64,000 nt of DNA from Helicobacter trogontum (lineage in GTDB: Bacteria > Campylobacterota > Campylobacteria > Campylobacterales > Helicobacteraceae). Positions 56,565 to 64,000 of this stretch are shown here, in pieces. Where the stretch lies: NCBI RefSeq assembly GCF_000765905.2, contig NZ_JRPL02000005.1:1-64000 (forward strand), given 5' to 3'. The position numbers and the translations under genes are program-made. How positions within the stretch are numbered: the first letter of the stretch is position 1; every line of letters starts with the position of its first letter. Under the pieces are notes generated by a model that was not told where the DNA came from, ran no database searches, and saw nothing but the letters and a program-made list of their open reading frames with translations.

Positions 56565-56733
56565 ACAATCCCCTTAGTAATCAAATAAAAATTTATTGTA
56601 GCATAAAGCTTTATAGCTATGCAAATTGGCACTCAATTTTACACACCCATACTTATAAAATATTATCCATATAGAATCTTAATCAAAGTTCTAGAATCTA
56701 GGTCATCTTATATCCGCTTTTGAACGTAGAGTC

Positions 56734-56768
56734 TATTCTCTAGCTGCTTTATAAGCAAATAGAGAATA
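56734..56768 (-). terminator. Hairpin downstream of the outer membrane protein gene
   Basis: TATTCTCTA (56734-56742) and TAGAGAATA (56760-56768) form a perfect 9-bp stem; GCTT-TAT-AAGC gives a second stem in the loop. It begins 50 bases beyond the stop of the gene at 56818. No T-run follows on the minus strand. Confidence 0.45.
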
Positions 56769-56817
56769 TTGCAAAATATTTGAAATATTTCAGTGGATTT
56801 AGAGAAGTAAAATAGTA

Positions 56818-57501
56818 TTAGAATATATACGAATATCCTAGATGAATTACATGTGTATTAAGAAAGATTCCACTTTTATCATTGCTTGAAATACCTTTAG
56901 GAGTAGCTTGAGCAGATAATGCCTGAATCTTTGCACCGATTTCTACCCTATGCGATTCTGCAAAAGTCGCAGAAATACCAACATTAATAGGAATATTAAA
57001 GCCATTGTAATTGTAGCCATTATTAAAGAAATCAACTAAGGCTTGATCCCCACTTACACCCATGATACCATAGCCAAGTCCAAAGCCCACATACGCACCA
57101 AGACTAAAGCTATCAAGGTTTAGGAAGTTTAGCATCGCATCAACATTCAATGTAATGTTTTGAAATGATAGATTGCCATTGGCAAATGTATTAGATATTT
57201 TTCTACTGCCATTAAAGTCATAACCCAAATAACCTCTCACACCAACAAGCGGTATAAAAAAATGTTGATAACCTACATTTGCACCTACATTAAATGTGGT
57301 AGCCATAGTATCTCCAAATATTGCATTTACAGCACTATCAGGAAATCTATCACCATTTGCTCCTTGCATACTTATGCTAAAAAGTGAAACACCTCCATGC
57401 ACACCTACAAAAAGACCACTTTTTTCTTCAGCCATAGCAGTATTGCTAAATCCAATTGCACATACTACGCTTGCAGCTATTACGCTCAGGGTTTTTCTCA
57501 T
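56818..57501 (-). CDS. Helicobacter-type outer membrane beta-barrel protein
   Basis: The 227-residue precursor has a signal peptide (MRKTLSVIAASVVCAIGFSNTAMAEE) and a mature eight-strand-like barrel with Gly/aromatic strands ('GVHGGVSLFSIS', 'NVGANVGYQHFFIPLVGVRGYLGYDF', 'LGAYVGFGLGYGIMG') and a C-terminal 'HLGYSYIF' ending in Phe for Bam recognition. It resembles small Helicobacter outer membrane proteins. AAAAGGATAAAT precedes the ATG. A run of 13 A (T on the coding strand) lies 76 bases upstream and could alter promoter activity. Confidence 0.8.
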   Translation of the reverse strand: MRKTLSVIAASVVCAIGFSNTAMAEEKSGLFVGVHGGVSLFSISMQGANGDRFPDSAVNAIFGDTMATTFNVGANVGYQHFFIPLVGVRGYLGYDFNGSRKISNTFANGNLSFQNITLNVDAMLNFLNLDSFSLGAYVGFGLGYGIMGVSGDQALVDFFNNGYNYNGFNIPINVGISATFAESHRVEIGAKIQALSAQATPKGISSNDKSGIFLNTHVIHLGYSYIF

Positions 57502-58277
57502 TATTTATCCTTTTATATTAAAAATTTACCTTTCGGTAGTAGTGAAGTTTAACAAAAGATAAACACAACTCAAAACAAAAAAAAAAAAACGATTTTTCTA
57601 AATATTTTTGGAAAAAAAGTAACATTTTTATGGAATATTCTTACACTTTTCATTAAAAGCAATATAATCTTTGTTGAAAAATGTGAAGAAAGATTGAAAA
57701 GCATTATAAAATGATGCATGTAAAAGTGTTTTACTTTTACAATCCCTTTGATTTTCATTTAGATTCCATTTGAGACTTGTTTTAAAGCTTTTTTGAGACA
57801 CTTTAGTATAGATACTTTGTGAGATTTTTGCAGGTCTGTTTAAGAATTTGTGTCCTCTTTTTGATATCTCCTAAAGGCTTCATTTAAAAAAGAGATATGC
57901 GAAATCTTTTTAGAATCTCTAGTTAAAATGTCTTATTATTTTCTTTAGAATCTTTGGCTTAAAAGCTTAGATTTCATTACAAAGACTAGAAATTTAGAGC
58001 ATAAAAGGCTTTTCTTATAAGCTAGACTTGTAGAGCTTTAACAAGTCTTTTTGTGAATTATGCTAGATTCTACTTTTAGATGTCAGTGTAAAATCTTTTT
58101 AAATGTCTTTGCAAATCTGCACACATTCTGTGTGAATCTTTTCTCACTTTCATAATTCTTTGGTATTTTTATACGCTTGTTTTGTATTTTCTTGCGATAG
58201 AAAACTCTAAAAGCATTTACCAAAAATGCAATTTTTTAGATAATATCGGTCTTCTAAAGATTCTATAAGGTTTTTAT
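57502..58277. other. Long divergent non-coding region
   Basis: These 776 bases separate the outer membrane protein gene from the amino-acid transporter. I find no gene-like frame. Repeated AGAATCT/AGATTC words (about 57762, 57921, 57949, 58064, 58257) and A/T-rich blocks stand out. Both promoters must lie here, with the homopolymer at 57577 nearest the leftward gene. Confidence 0.5.
57577..57589. repeat. 13-base A/T homopolymer upstream of the outer membrane protein gene
   Basis: An unbroken run of 13 A on the plus strand (T13 on the coding strand) lies 76-88 bases before the ATG at 57501. It is the longest homopolymer I see in the window. Tracts like this are prone to slippage. Confidence 0.8.
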
Positions 58278-58982
58278 TTGGAAAATTTCTTTCGCATTTT
58301 TGTTTTTTGTCTAATCGTAGGACTTGGTTTCTATTTTACTTTTCCTTATGGCTTAAGTAGTGCTGATTTACATGCAACCTTTAAAAGCATTGGAATCACA
58401 TTGATACTTACCACTGGCGGAGTTTTTATAAGTATTATTGTCGGTGTTTTACTTGCGTTTTTACGTATGCTGCAAATACGCATTTTAAACTTTCTTATTG
58501 ATGAATATATCGATATTTTGCGTGGCACACCTCTCCTTATTCAACTTTTAGTGTTTGCATATATTGTATTTGCAACACTAAATGATAACTTTTTGGCTGC
58601 CCTTGTTGCTATCGGTTTAAACTCATCAGCATATATAGCAGAAATAGTGAGAGCTGGAATACAAAGTGTGGATAAAGGACAAATGGATGCTGGTAGAGCT
58701 ATGGGGCTAACACATTCTGCAACAATGCGTCATATAATTATGCCTCAAGCGATTAAAAATATCTTACCTAGTCTTGCAAATGAATTTATTGTTGTTTTTA
58801 AAGAAACCTCTGTTGTTGGGCTAATCAGCGTGAATGATTTGACAATGCAAGCAAAAGCGTTACAAGCCGTTTTATATAATCCAACACCATATATATTTGC
58901 AGGGGTATTTTACTACATGTGTGTGAAAATATTTTCATGGCTTACGCAACTTTTGGAGAGGGAGTTACACAAACATGATTAA
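58278..58982 (+). CDS. glnP: Polar amino-acid ABC transporter permease
   Basis: The 234-residue permease has about five hydrophobic segments and the EAA-type loop '[45 protein letters not shown]', with '[17 protein letters not shown]' typical of HisMQ-family permeases. It starts with TTG, about nine bases after AAGG. It overlaps the ATPase gene by eight bases. The three-gene set resembles the glutamine-type transporter of H. pylori; the substrate may be another polar amino acid. Confidence 0.85.
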   Translation: MENFFRIFVFCLIVGLGFYFTFPYGLSSADLHATFKSIGITLILTTGGVFISIIVGVLLAFLRMLQIRILNFLIDEYIDILRGTPLLIQLLVFAYIVFATLNDNFLAALVAIGLNSSAYIAEIVRAGIQSVDKGQMDAGRAMGLTHSATMRHIIMPQAIKNILPSLANEFIVVFKETSVVGLISVNDLTMQAKALQAVLYNPTPYIFAGVFYYMCVKIFSWLTQLLERELHKHD

Positions 58983-59703
58983 AGTACATAATCTTGTAAA
59001 AAGTTATGGTGAAAATACAATCTTGCATGGAATTACAACGCAGATTAAAGAAGGTGAAGTGGTAGCCATAATAGGTCCTAGCGGTGGTGGGAAAAGCACC
59101 TTTTTACGTTGTCTTAATCTACTTGAAACTCCAACAAGCGGACAAATCATTGTTGATGGCATAGATATTATGGATTCTAAAACAGATATTAATAAGGTGC
59201 GTCAAAAGGTTAGCATGGTTTTTCAACATTTTAATCTGTTTCATAACAAGAATGTGATAGAAAATCTTATATTGGCACCCATCCAAACAGGAATTATGAC
59301 AAAAGATGAGGCAATGCAAAAGGCTAGAAGCTTATTAAAGCGTGTTGGACTTTTAGAAAAAGAGAGTATAAAACCATCAAAGCTTTCAGGTGGACAAAAA
59401 CAACGCATTGCCATTGCTCGAAGCTTATGTATGAATCCTAACGTCATCTTATTTGATGAGCCAACTTCAGCCCTTGATCCAGAAATGGTTGGCGAGGTGT
59501 TAGCATTAATGCAAGAACTTGCAAAAGATGGTATGACAATGGTTGTCGTTACACACGAAATGGGCTTTGCAAAAAATGTTGCAAATAGAATCTTATTTAT
59601 GGAGCAAGGACAAATTATTGTTGATGATACTCCAGATAAGGTTTTTAATACACCAAAAAATGAACGCTTGAAAGAGTTTCTTAACAAGGTTTTAAATCAT
59701 TAG
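58975..59703 (+). CDS. glnQ: Polar amino-acid ABC transporter ATP-binding protein
   Basis: The 242-residue ATPase has Walker [19 protein letters not shown], the family's '[10 protein letters not shown]' and '[24 protein letters not shown]', signature [19 protein letters not shown], Walker [17 protein letters not shown] and '[17 protein letters not shown]'. It overlaps the permease by eight bases and is followed after 11 bases by the binding protein. Confidence 0.92.
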   Translation: MIKVHNLVKSYGENTILHGITTQIKEGEVVAIIGPSGGGKSTFLRCLNLLETPTSGQIIVDGIDIMDSKTDINKVRQKVSMVFQHFNLFHNKNVIENLILAPIQTGIMTKDEAMQKARSLLKRVGLLEKESIKPSKLSGGQKQRIAIARSLCMNPNVILFDEPTSALDPEMVGEVLALMQELAKDGMTMVVVTHEMGFAKNVANRILFMEQGQIIVDDTPDKVFNTPKNERLKEFLNKVLNH

Positions 59704-59714
59704 AAAGGTTGTTT

Positions 59715-60488
59715 ATGAAGAAAATATTGCAGTTATTATGTGTTGGTTTTATATTCTTTTTTGTTGCTTGTAGTAAAGAGAATACATGTGGTGGGAATGA
59801 TAAGGAGTTACGGGTTGGTTTAAATGCGGAATATCCGCCATTTGAATATAAAAAAGATGCAGAAATTGTGGGCTTTGATATCGACTTGCTTGATGCAATT
59901 AGTAAAAAGGTGGGTTTTACATATACCTTAAATCACATGAGTTTTGATGGTCTTATACCCGCATTAAAGGCATGCAAAATTGACATGATTATATCAAGCA
60001 TGAGTGCAACACAGGAACGCATGAAACAAGTAGATTTTAGTATCCCATATTATGAAGGTGAAACTTTATATATAAAACGAAAAGATAATAATGAAATAAA
60101 TGATAAAGATTCTATCAGAGGGAAAAGAGTTGGGGTATTCCTTGGTACAGTGCAAGAGCAAGCTGCACAGAAAATGAAGAATGATTACAAGATTAATGTG
60201 GTCATGAGTGAAAGTATTTTAGGTGCTATATTAAACCTTAAATCTGGCAAAGTTGATGTGGTATTAGCAGATTATGCAACCGCACAAGGTTATCTTAGAG
60301 AGTATGGAGAACTTATAGGATTCTATCGTGAGAAAGATGGTAGCGAGGGATTATCTATCGCATTTGATAAGGGTAAACACGCAGAACTATTGGCTAAAAT
60401 TGATAATGCTATAAAAGAGCTTAAGGAAAGTGGGGAGTATGATAAACTTCTTATTAAACATAATTTAAAAGATGCAAACTTGAAATAG
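59715..60488 (+). CDS. glnH: Amino-acid-binding lipoprotein of the ABC transporter
   Basis: The 257-residue SBP_bac_3 protein has a lipoprotein signal ending in FFFVACSKE, then 'LRVGLNAEYPPFEYKKDAEIVGFDIDLLDAISKKVGF', 'MIISSMSATQERMKQVDFSIPYYEGETLYI' and 'KRVGVFLGTVQEQAA', all typical. I start at ATG 59715, six bases after AAAGG. It captures a polar amino acid in the periplasm for the preceding permease and ATPase. Substrate specificity is not visible. Confidence 0.9.
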   Translation: MKKILQLLCVGFIFFFVACSKENTCGGNDKELRVGLNAEYPPFEYKKDAEIVGFDIDLLDAISKKVGFTYTLNHMSFDGLIPALKACKIDMIISSMSATQERMKQVDFSIPYYEGETLYIKRKDNNEINDKDSIRGKRVGVFLGTVQEQAAQKMKNDYKINVVMSESILGAILNLKSGKVDVVLADYATAQGYLREYGELIGFYREKDGSEGLSIAFDKGKHAELLAKIDNAIKELKESGEYDKLLIKHNLKDANLK

Positions 60489-60613
60489 TTTCATGAGATA
60501 TTGTGCAGCAAGGATAAATTTGGAAACAAAGCTTAGTGATAATGATTACACGAGAGTATTATTATAACCTGCTTATATGAGAGCCTATTGATGTAGTTGC
60601 AACAATAGTGTTT

Positions 60614-60649
60614 CTTGAGTTAAAATAAACTTATTATTTTTAACTCAAG
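60614..60649 (+). terminator. Perfect 12-bp hairpin downstream of the amino-acid transporter operon
   Basis: CTTGAGTTAAAA (60614-60625) and TTTTAACTCAAG (60638-60649) pair perfectly around a 12-base loop, about 125 bases after the last stop. The stem is AT-rich with a short GTTTGC tail, so efficiency is uncertain. Confidence 0.55.
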
Positions 60650-61866
60650 TTTGCGTGTATATTTGCTCTCCAGTCTAATAGTCCTCTTGTAAAGCTTAGA
60701 ATTTATTTACTTTAATCTCTTTATCTTGTGTATTGTTTATTATAGACACACCAATTCATTCCTTAAATCTTAAGCTTTTTTCTGCTCACTTTGAAATAAA
60801 GTGTTTTATTTTTTATTACAAGCAAGGTAGCTCATTTATTAATTCTTCCCCAAATGCTAATAAATCAACTTGCAACGCTACAAATAACATGCAGAATCCT
60901 ATATTTATTGCAATCATTGCATTAAAATTGAGTAGTTTGTCACTAAACATAAACAGCAAGGAAGCAAGTAAAGATTCTAATCTATACAAAAAGACTTCTT
61001 GTGTATGCCTCACAAATCTATCCATATCCATTTATATGTTATGTTTCATCAGCATAATGGATTATATAAAGTCGTTTAACATCTTGCTTCCTCTATTTAA
61101 ACTACTTGCAATGTTTCTTCTACAGAGTTTTTCACCTCTGTATCCTTAATCATGACATTCTCTACACATTATATAAAAGTTTATGTTTGATTGCAGAGTA
61201 AGTTTAGTCTCTTCATAGCTTTTAGAATCATTTAAAATGTTTTATTCTTTAGCAAAACCACACTACTGCAATCACGCTTTGCCTTAAGAACAAAGCTTTA
61301 GCATTTATAAAAGCAAACAAAAAACGGCACATATGCAGTATTTAAGCTTAGCAAGATGGAAGCAATCATAAGCACCTTTAGTAAAAGACTTTTATATAAT
61401 CCCCACATAAAAATACCCAAGAAGGGTTGGTTTAAAGATAAAACTTTTTACAACAATGTCTCTATAAAAACGTCTTCATACAATTTTAAAAGTATTAGAG
61501 GATACAATACGTTTTAATTTAAGCTTATAGAAAGCCTTATATAACATGTAGATATATTCATGCAATCAGTCCTATCTAGACTTGCAATAAGGTATCATAA
61601 AATTTTGGTAGCAGGAGAATAGGAATTTATAAGTAAATAACTCTTATATAAATATATCTATTAGGTTAAAAGGGTAATAAATCTTGAATGAAAGGTAAGA
61701 TTTATTATCATGAAGTTATACATCTGACTCTCAATGCTTACTTAAGTTAAAGCTCATTCAACCCTACCCTACCGCCAAAACACTTATAAGAGAGAATTTA
61801 AAAAATCACAAAAAACTCCCCTTCTATTGAATAACCCCGCCATATACAATAAAAAACAAGATATCT
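60650..61866. other. 1.2-kb stretch without a convincing gene
   Basis: This is the longest empty stretch in the window. The frame at 60733-61149 on the plus strand (138 codons) has no ribosome site and an odd Ser/Asn/Leu-rich composition; the minus frame at 60816-61031 overlaps it and has one hydrophobic stretch ('NAMIAINIGFCMLFVALQV') but no start support. Either could be a relic of a membrane protein gene. I call no gene here. Confidence 0.4.
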
Positions 61867-63711
61867 TTATTGCTCTATCTTCTCCATTAGCCCATCATCA
61901 TCAATCGACACCTCAAACATATCAGAATCCTGGGTAAAAATCTTATTTGTTGCAGGCGGAAAATGACGTGTCAGAATGATTTGATTGCTATCTTTCCAGC
62001 TTGATTCTGTTGTGAGTTTTGCAATACCTAGCTTTTTTTCTATAGCCTTTCCTTTTTGCATATTTTCTGTGCGTAGCTTCTGCAACTGCGTTGCCATATC
62101 TTTTTGTTCTTTTATCTGGCGTAACAAAAGAACATAAAATCCTAATGTCTTTTTTGTCTCTGAATCAAGCTCAAAGCCCTCTTTTTTACTTCGGTCAATA
62201 ACTGGTCTTAAGTTATCAATGATTGGTTTTAATTTTTGCATTTTATCCGCTAATGCCCTGCAAAATGCCACGCGTGCATTAATATTGTCCTTGAGTAATG
62301 TATCAAAATAGATAACACTTGAGAGTTTTTCTCTATTATCAAAATTTGCAAAGACATCAAAACTTATTTGATTTTCATTGCCATTAATCGCCTTTAAATG
62401 AAGTTTCTCACAGAATCTAATGTGTGTATTAGAATGCAAGTTAGAAATCACAATGCTATCGCCAACGACCTTTGCCCCTTGTGCATCAAGCACATTAATG
62501 CTCCCGCCATATACCTTGCCACCCTCTAATTTATCAATATCAGCCTCTTTTGCGTATAATACCCCTTTGTGGATATTAATACTCGCTTCATCTGCATATA
62601 ATGTCGCACTTTGATGTGTCTGTCCATTAATTGTTAACTTTTTTGCCTTGATTACGACTTTTTCGCCCACAGTACCTTTAATATTTACCACTTCAGCTTC
62701 AATAATTGCACCATTCTGGACAGCATCCTTTGTCTTATCTGGGCAATCAATATCCACTTCTGCCATTTTTTCAACACCACCTAAAATACTATTTGTGCGT
62801 CCAATTTGTTGAAAGGTGCCTATGTCAATTAACCTCAACCCAGATTCTGCAAATTCCACAATACCATGCCCATCTGCCTCATATTTGACGACTTGACCTT
62901 CTTCTATTTTTCGAATGCCACTACCAGCTTCAGGTGGAGCTTTGTAGCGAAATGTCCCACTTTCAAATTCCTTAGAATCTTGATGTGACTTACCATCTCC
63001 ACTCTTTGGCGTATTTAAATGCAAGTTCTTCATATCTATAAATTCACCTTGCAAGTTTCTACCAGATGTTGGTATAGAATCTTTTAAAAAAAATCCGATA
63101 GGATCACCCTCTACAACTCCATAAAGTGCGTTTGGTAATGGACTTCTATGATTTTCTCTACACCACTTTTCTTCTAAAAGATTGGTAAAGCCCTGCTTTT
63201 TTATATCAGCTTTCGAACGCAAAAAAATAAACCTTCGCTCTTCCATAATTGTGCATGGCGGTGTAAAATTCTCATTTATAATCTTATCTACACGCATTTT
63301 GATTTGTTCTATATTTGTAATAATAATATCTTTTTGTATAAGAAATGCGACAATATGATCTATGAGTTGAACTTTATATTGCTCTCTATTGTCAATAAAA
63401 AAACCCTCTTTCACAATCAAAATGGCTTCTAAATGGCGATAACTAAAAGTAAAATTTAACTTTGAAAAATCATATTCTTTTGGTGTAATTTCAATATCAA
63501 ATGTCTGATAAATCTCATCACTTGTTTGATTATAAGATTCTTTAAAAAAAGTTGGGGCTAATACTTTATCATCTCTTTTTAGCATTGTATGCACTTGTGC
63601 AACGTGAAAGTTGCAATCATTAAAACTCAATTCAGAATCAGCACAAAATTGCGTAAGTTCCTTAACCCAATCACGCACACCCTTGAGTTTCTTTTTCGCA
63701 AAAAAAGTCAT
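61867..63711 (-). CDS. FapA/DUF342 family protein
   Basis: The 614-residue protein belongs to DUF342 (FapA), linked to flagella and polar assembly in some bacteria. The C-terminal part has the family beta-helix, seen in 'GAIIEAEVVNIKGTVGEKVVIKAKKLTINGQTHQSATLYADEASINIHKGVLYAKEADIDKL' with a regular 'A-V-G' pattern; coiled-coil segments follow (about 520-580). 'KYEADGHGIVEFAESGLRLID' precedes. The N-terminal 200 residues are less conserved. It starts 92 bases from the divergent murJ. A role in flagellar assembly is inference. Confidence 0.8.
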   Translation of the reverse strand: MTFFAKKKLKGVRDWVKELTQFCADSELSFNDCNFHVAQVHTMLKRDDKVLAPTFFKESYNQTSDEIYQTFDIEITPKEYDFSKLNFTFSYRHLEAILIVKEGFFIDNREQYKVQLIDHIVAFLIQKDIIITNIEQIKMRVDKIINENFTPPCTIMEERRFIFLRSKADIKKQGFTNLLEEKWCRENHRSPLPNALYGVVEGDPIGFFLKDSIPTSGRNLQGEFIDMKNLHLNTPKSGDGKSHQDSKEFESGTFRYKAPPEAGSGIRKIEEGQVVKYEADGHGIVEFAESGLRLIDIGTFQQIGRTNSILGGVEKMAEVDIDCPDKTKDAVQNGAIIEAEVVNIKGTVGEKVVIKAKKLTINGQTHQSATLYADEASINIHKGVLYAKEADIDKLEGGKVYGGSINVLDAQGAKVVGDSIVISNLHSNTHIRFCEKLHLKAINGNENQISFDVFANFDNREKLSSVIYFDTLLKDNINARVAFCRALADKMQKLKPIIDNLRPVIDRSKKEGFELDSETKKTLGFYVLLLRQIKEQKDMATQLQKLRTENMQKGKAIEKKLGIAKLTTESSWKDSNQIILTRHFPPATNKIFTQDSDMFEVSIDDDGLMEKIEQ

Positions 63712-63802
63712 TGCTTTAACCTTAAAATCAAATTTTGTTTGTTACAATAATCAACCCAAAAAACATCATATATTCTACTATATTTTTGTAAAGAGTATAA
63801 AA

Positions 63803-64000
63803 ATGTTAGAAAAACATTCACGAGATATAGATACCAAAATGAAAAACAATAAAAAACAACAAAATATTAAAAAAAATCATACCAAAACAAATAAGCTTAA
63901 ACGATTTTTTCTTACAAATGCATCTGGAATCTTGTGTTCACGTATTTTTGGATTCTTGCGTGATGCTATGCAAGCAGCAGTTCTTGGAACAAGTATTTAT
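63803..64000 (+). CDS. murJ: Lipid II flippase MurJ (partial, N-terminal)
   Basis: The first 66 codons of a rightward gene are in view. After a basic, Lys/Asn-rich leader of about 35 residues comes 'FFLTNASGILCSRIFGFLRDAMQAAVLG', the hallmark start of MurJ/MviN proteins, which flip lipid II across the inner membrane for peptidoglycan synthesis. The ATG at 63803 or the one 12 codons later (63839) could be used. The rest lies beyond the edge. Confidence 0.85.
   Translation, partial: MLEKHSRDIDTKMKNNKKQQNIKKNHTKTNKLKRFFLTNASGILCSRIFGFLRDAMQAAVLGTSIY

Noticed and set aside
60733-61149. 138-codon rightward frame in the long empty stretch
   Set aside because: No ribosome site, odd composition and an opposing overlapping frame; described as non-coding instead.
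1-64000. CRISPR array or cas genes
   Set aside because: No regularly spaced direct repeats of 25-40 bases were seen; the only tandem units are those in the prophage.

Overview
The window is AT-rich chromosomal DNA from a urease-positive Helicobacter, most likely of the enterohepatic type. The genus call rests on the ureA(gamma-beta fusion)-ureB-ureI-ureE-F-G-H operon with the acid-urea channel UreI, a CheA with a fused receiver domain (CheAY) next to cheV and cheW, a cysteine-rich Sel1-repeat (Hcp-type) protein, the MBL-thiF-motA-motB and cysK-metB neighbourhoods, and Helicobacter-type outer membrane barrels. Presence of pheA, a UDP-glucuronate decarboxylase and pstAB argues against H. pylori itself. 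I cannot fix the species.

Layout. 1-~2.3 kb: the early end of a Mu-like transposable prophage that runs off the left edge (partial transposase, two small early genes, a divergent S24-type repressor, and repeats that look like transposase end sites). 2.6-7.6 kb: tRNA-Ala, then cheW, cheAY, cheV and a metallophosphoesterase. 7.8-15.5 kb: thiS, two secreted proteins of poorly known role, the cysK-metB transsulfuration pair, and lutB-lutC of lactate utilisation without lutA. 15.9-21.4 kb: the complete urease operon. 21.8-24.9 kb: an LpoB-like lipoprotein, a COG3014-like lipoprotein and a divergent Hcp-like protein. 25-29.7 kb: MBL hydrolase, thiF, motA, motB, tatB, tatC. 30-36.3 kb: kdsD, rplS, trmD, an outer membrane protein, pstA and pstB. 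36.5-44.7 kb: proS, rmuC, truD, a barrel protein, a ThiD2-domain protein, a Bax-inhibitor-1 homologue and small unknowns. 44.9-45.3 kb: four tRNA genes (Arg, Arg, His, Pro). 46-49 kb: sparse, with a porin-like protein and a serine beta-lactamase-fold hydrolase. 49.4-57.5 kb: surface-sugar and envelope genes (UDP-glucuronate decarboxylase, lolA, an MFS transporter, gmhA, pheA, a phosphohexomutase, an outer membrane protein behind a 13-base homopolymer). 58.3-64 kb: a polar amino-acid ABC transporter, a long non-coding stretch, a FapA/DUF342 protein and the start of murJ.

The genes group by function as acid survival (urease), motility and taxis (che, mot, fapA), sulfur and thiamine chemistry (thiS, thiF, ThiD2 protein, cysK, metB) and envelope building (kdsD, gmhA, phosphohexomutase, lolA, murJ, outer membrane proteins). 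Two decayed sugar/HAD-type genes lie in intergenic space at about 31.6 and 53.7 kb. I see no CRISPR array, rRNA gene or insertion sequence. I found no clearly new multi-gene system. The strongest unusual signals are the Mu-like prophage control region, a histidine-poor UreI, a near-perfect sigma-54 promoter before motA, a homopolymer upstream of an outer membrane protein gene, and low-complexity insertions in CysK and PheA.
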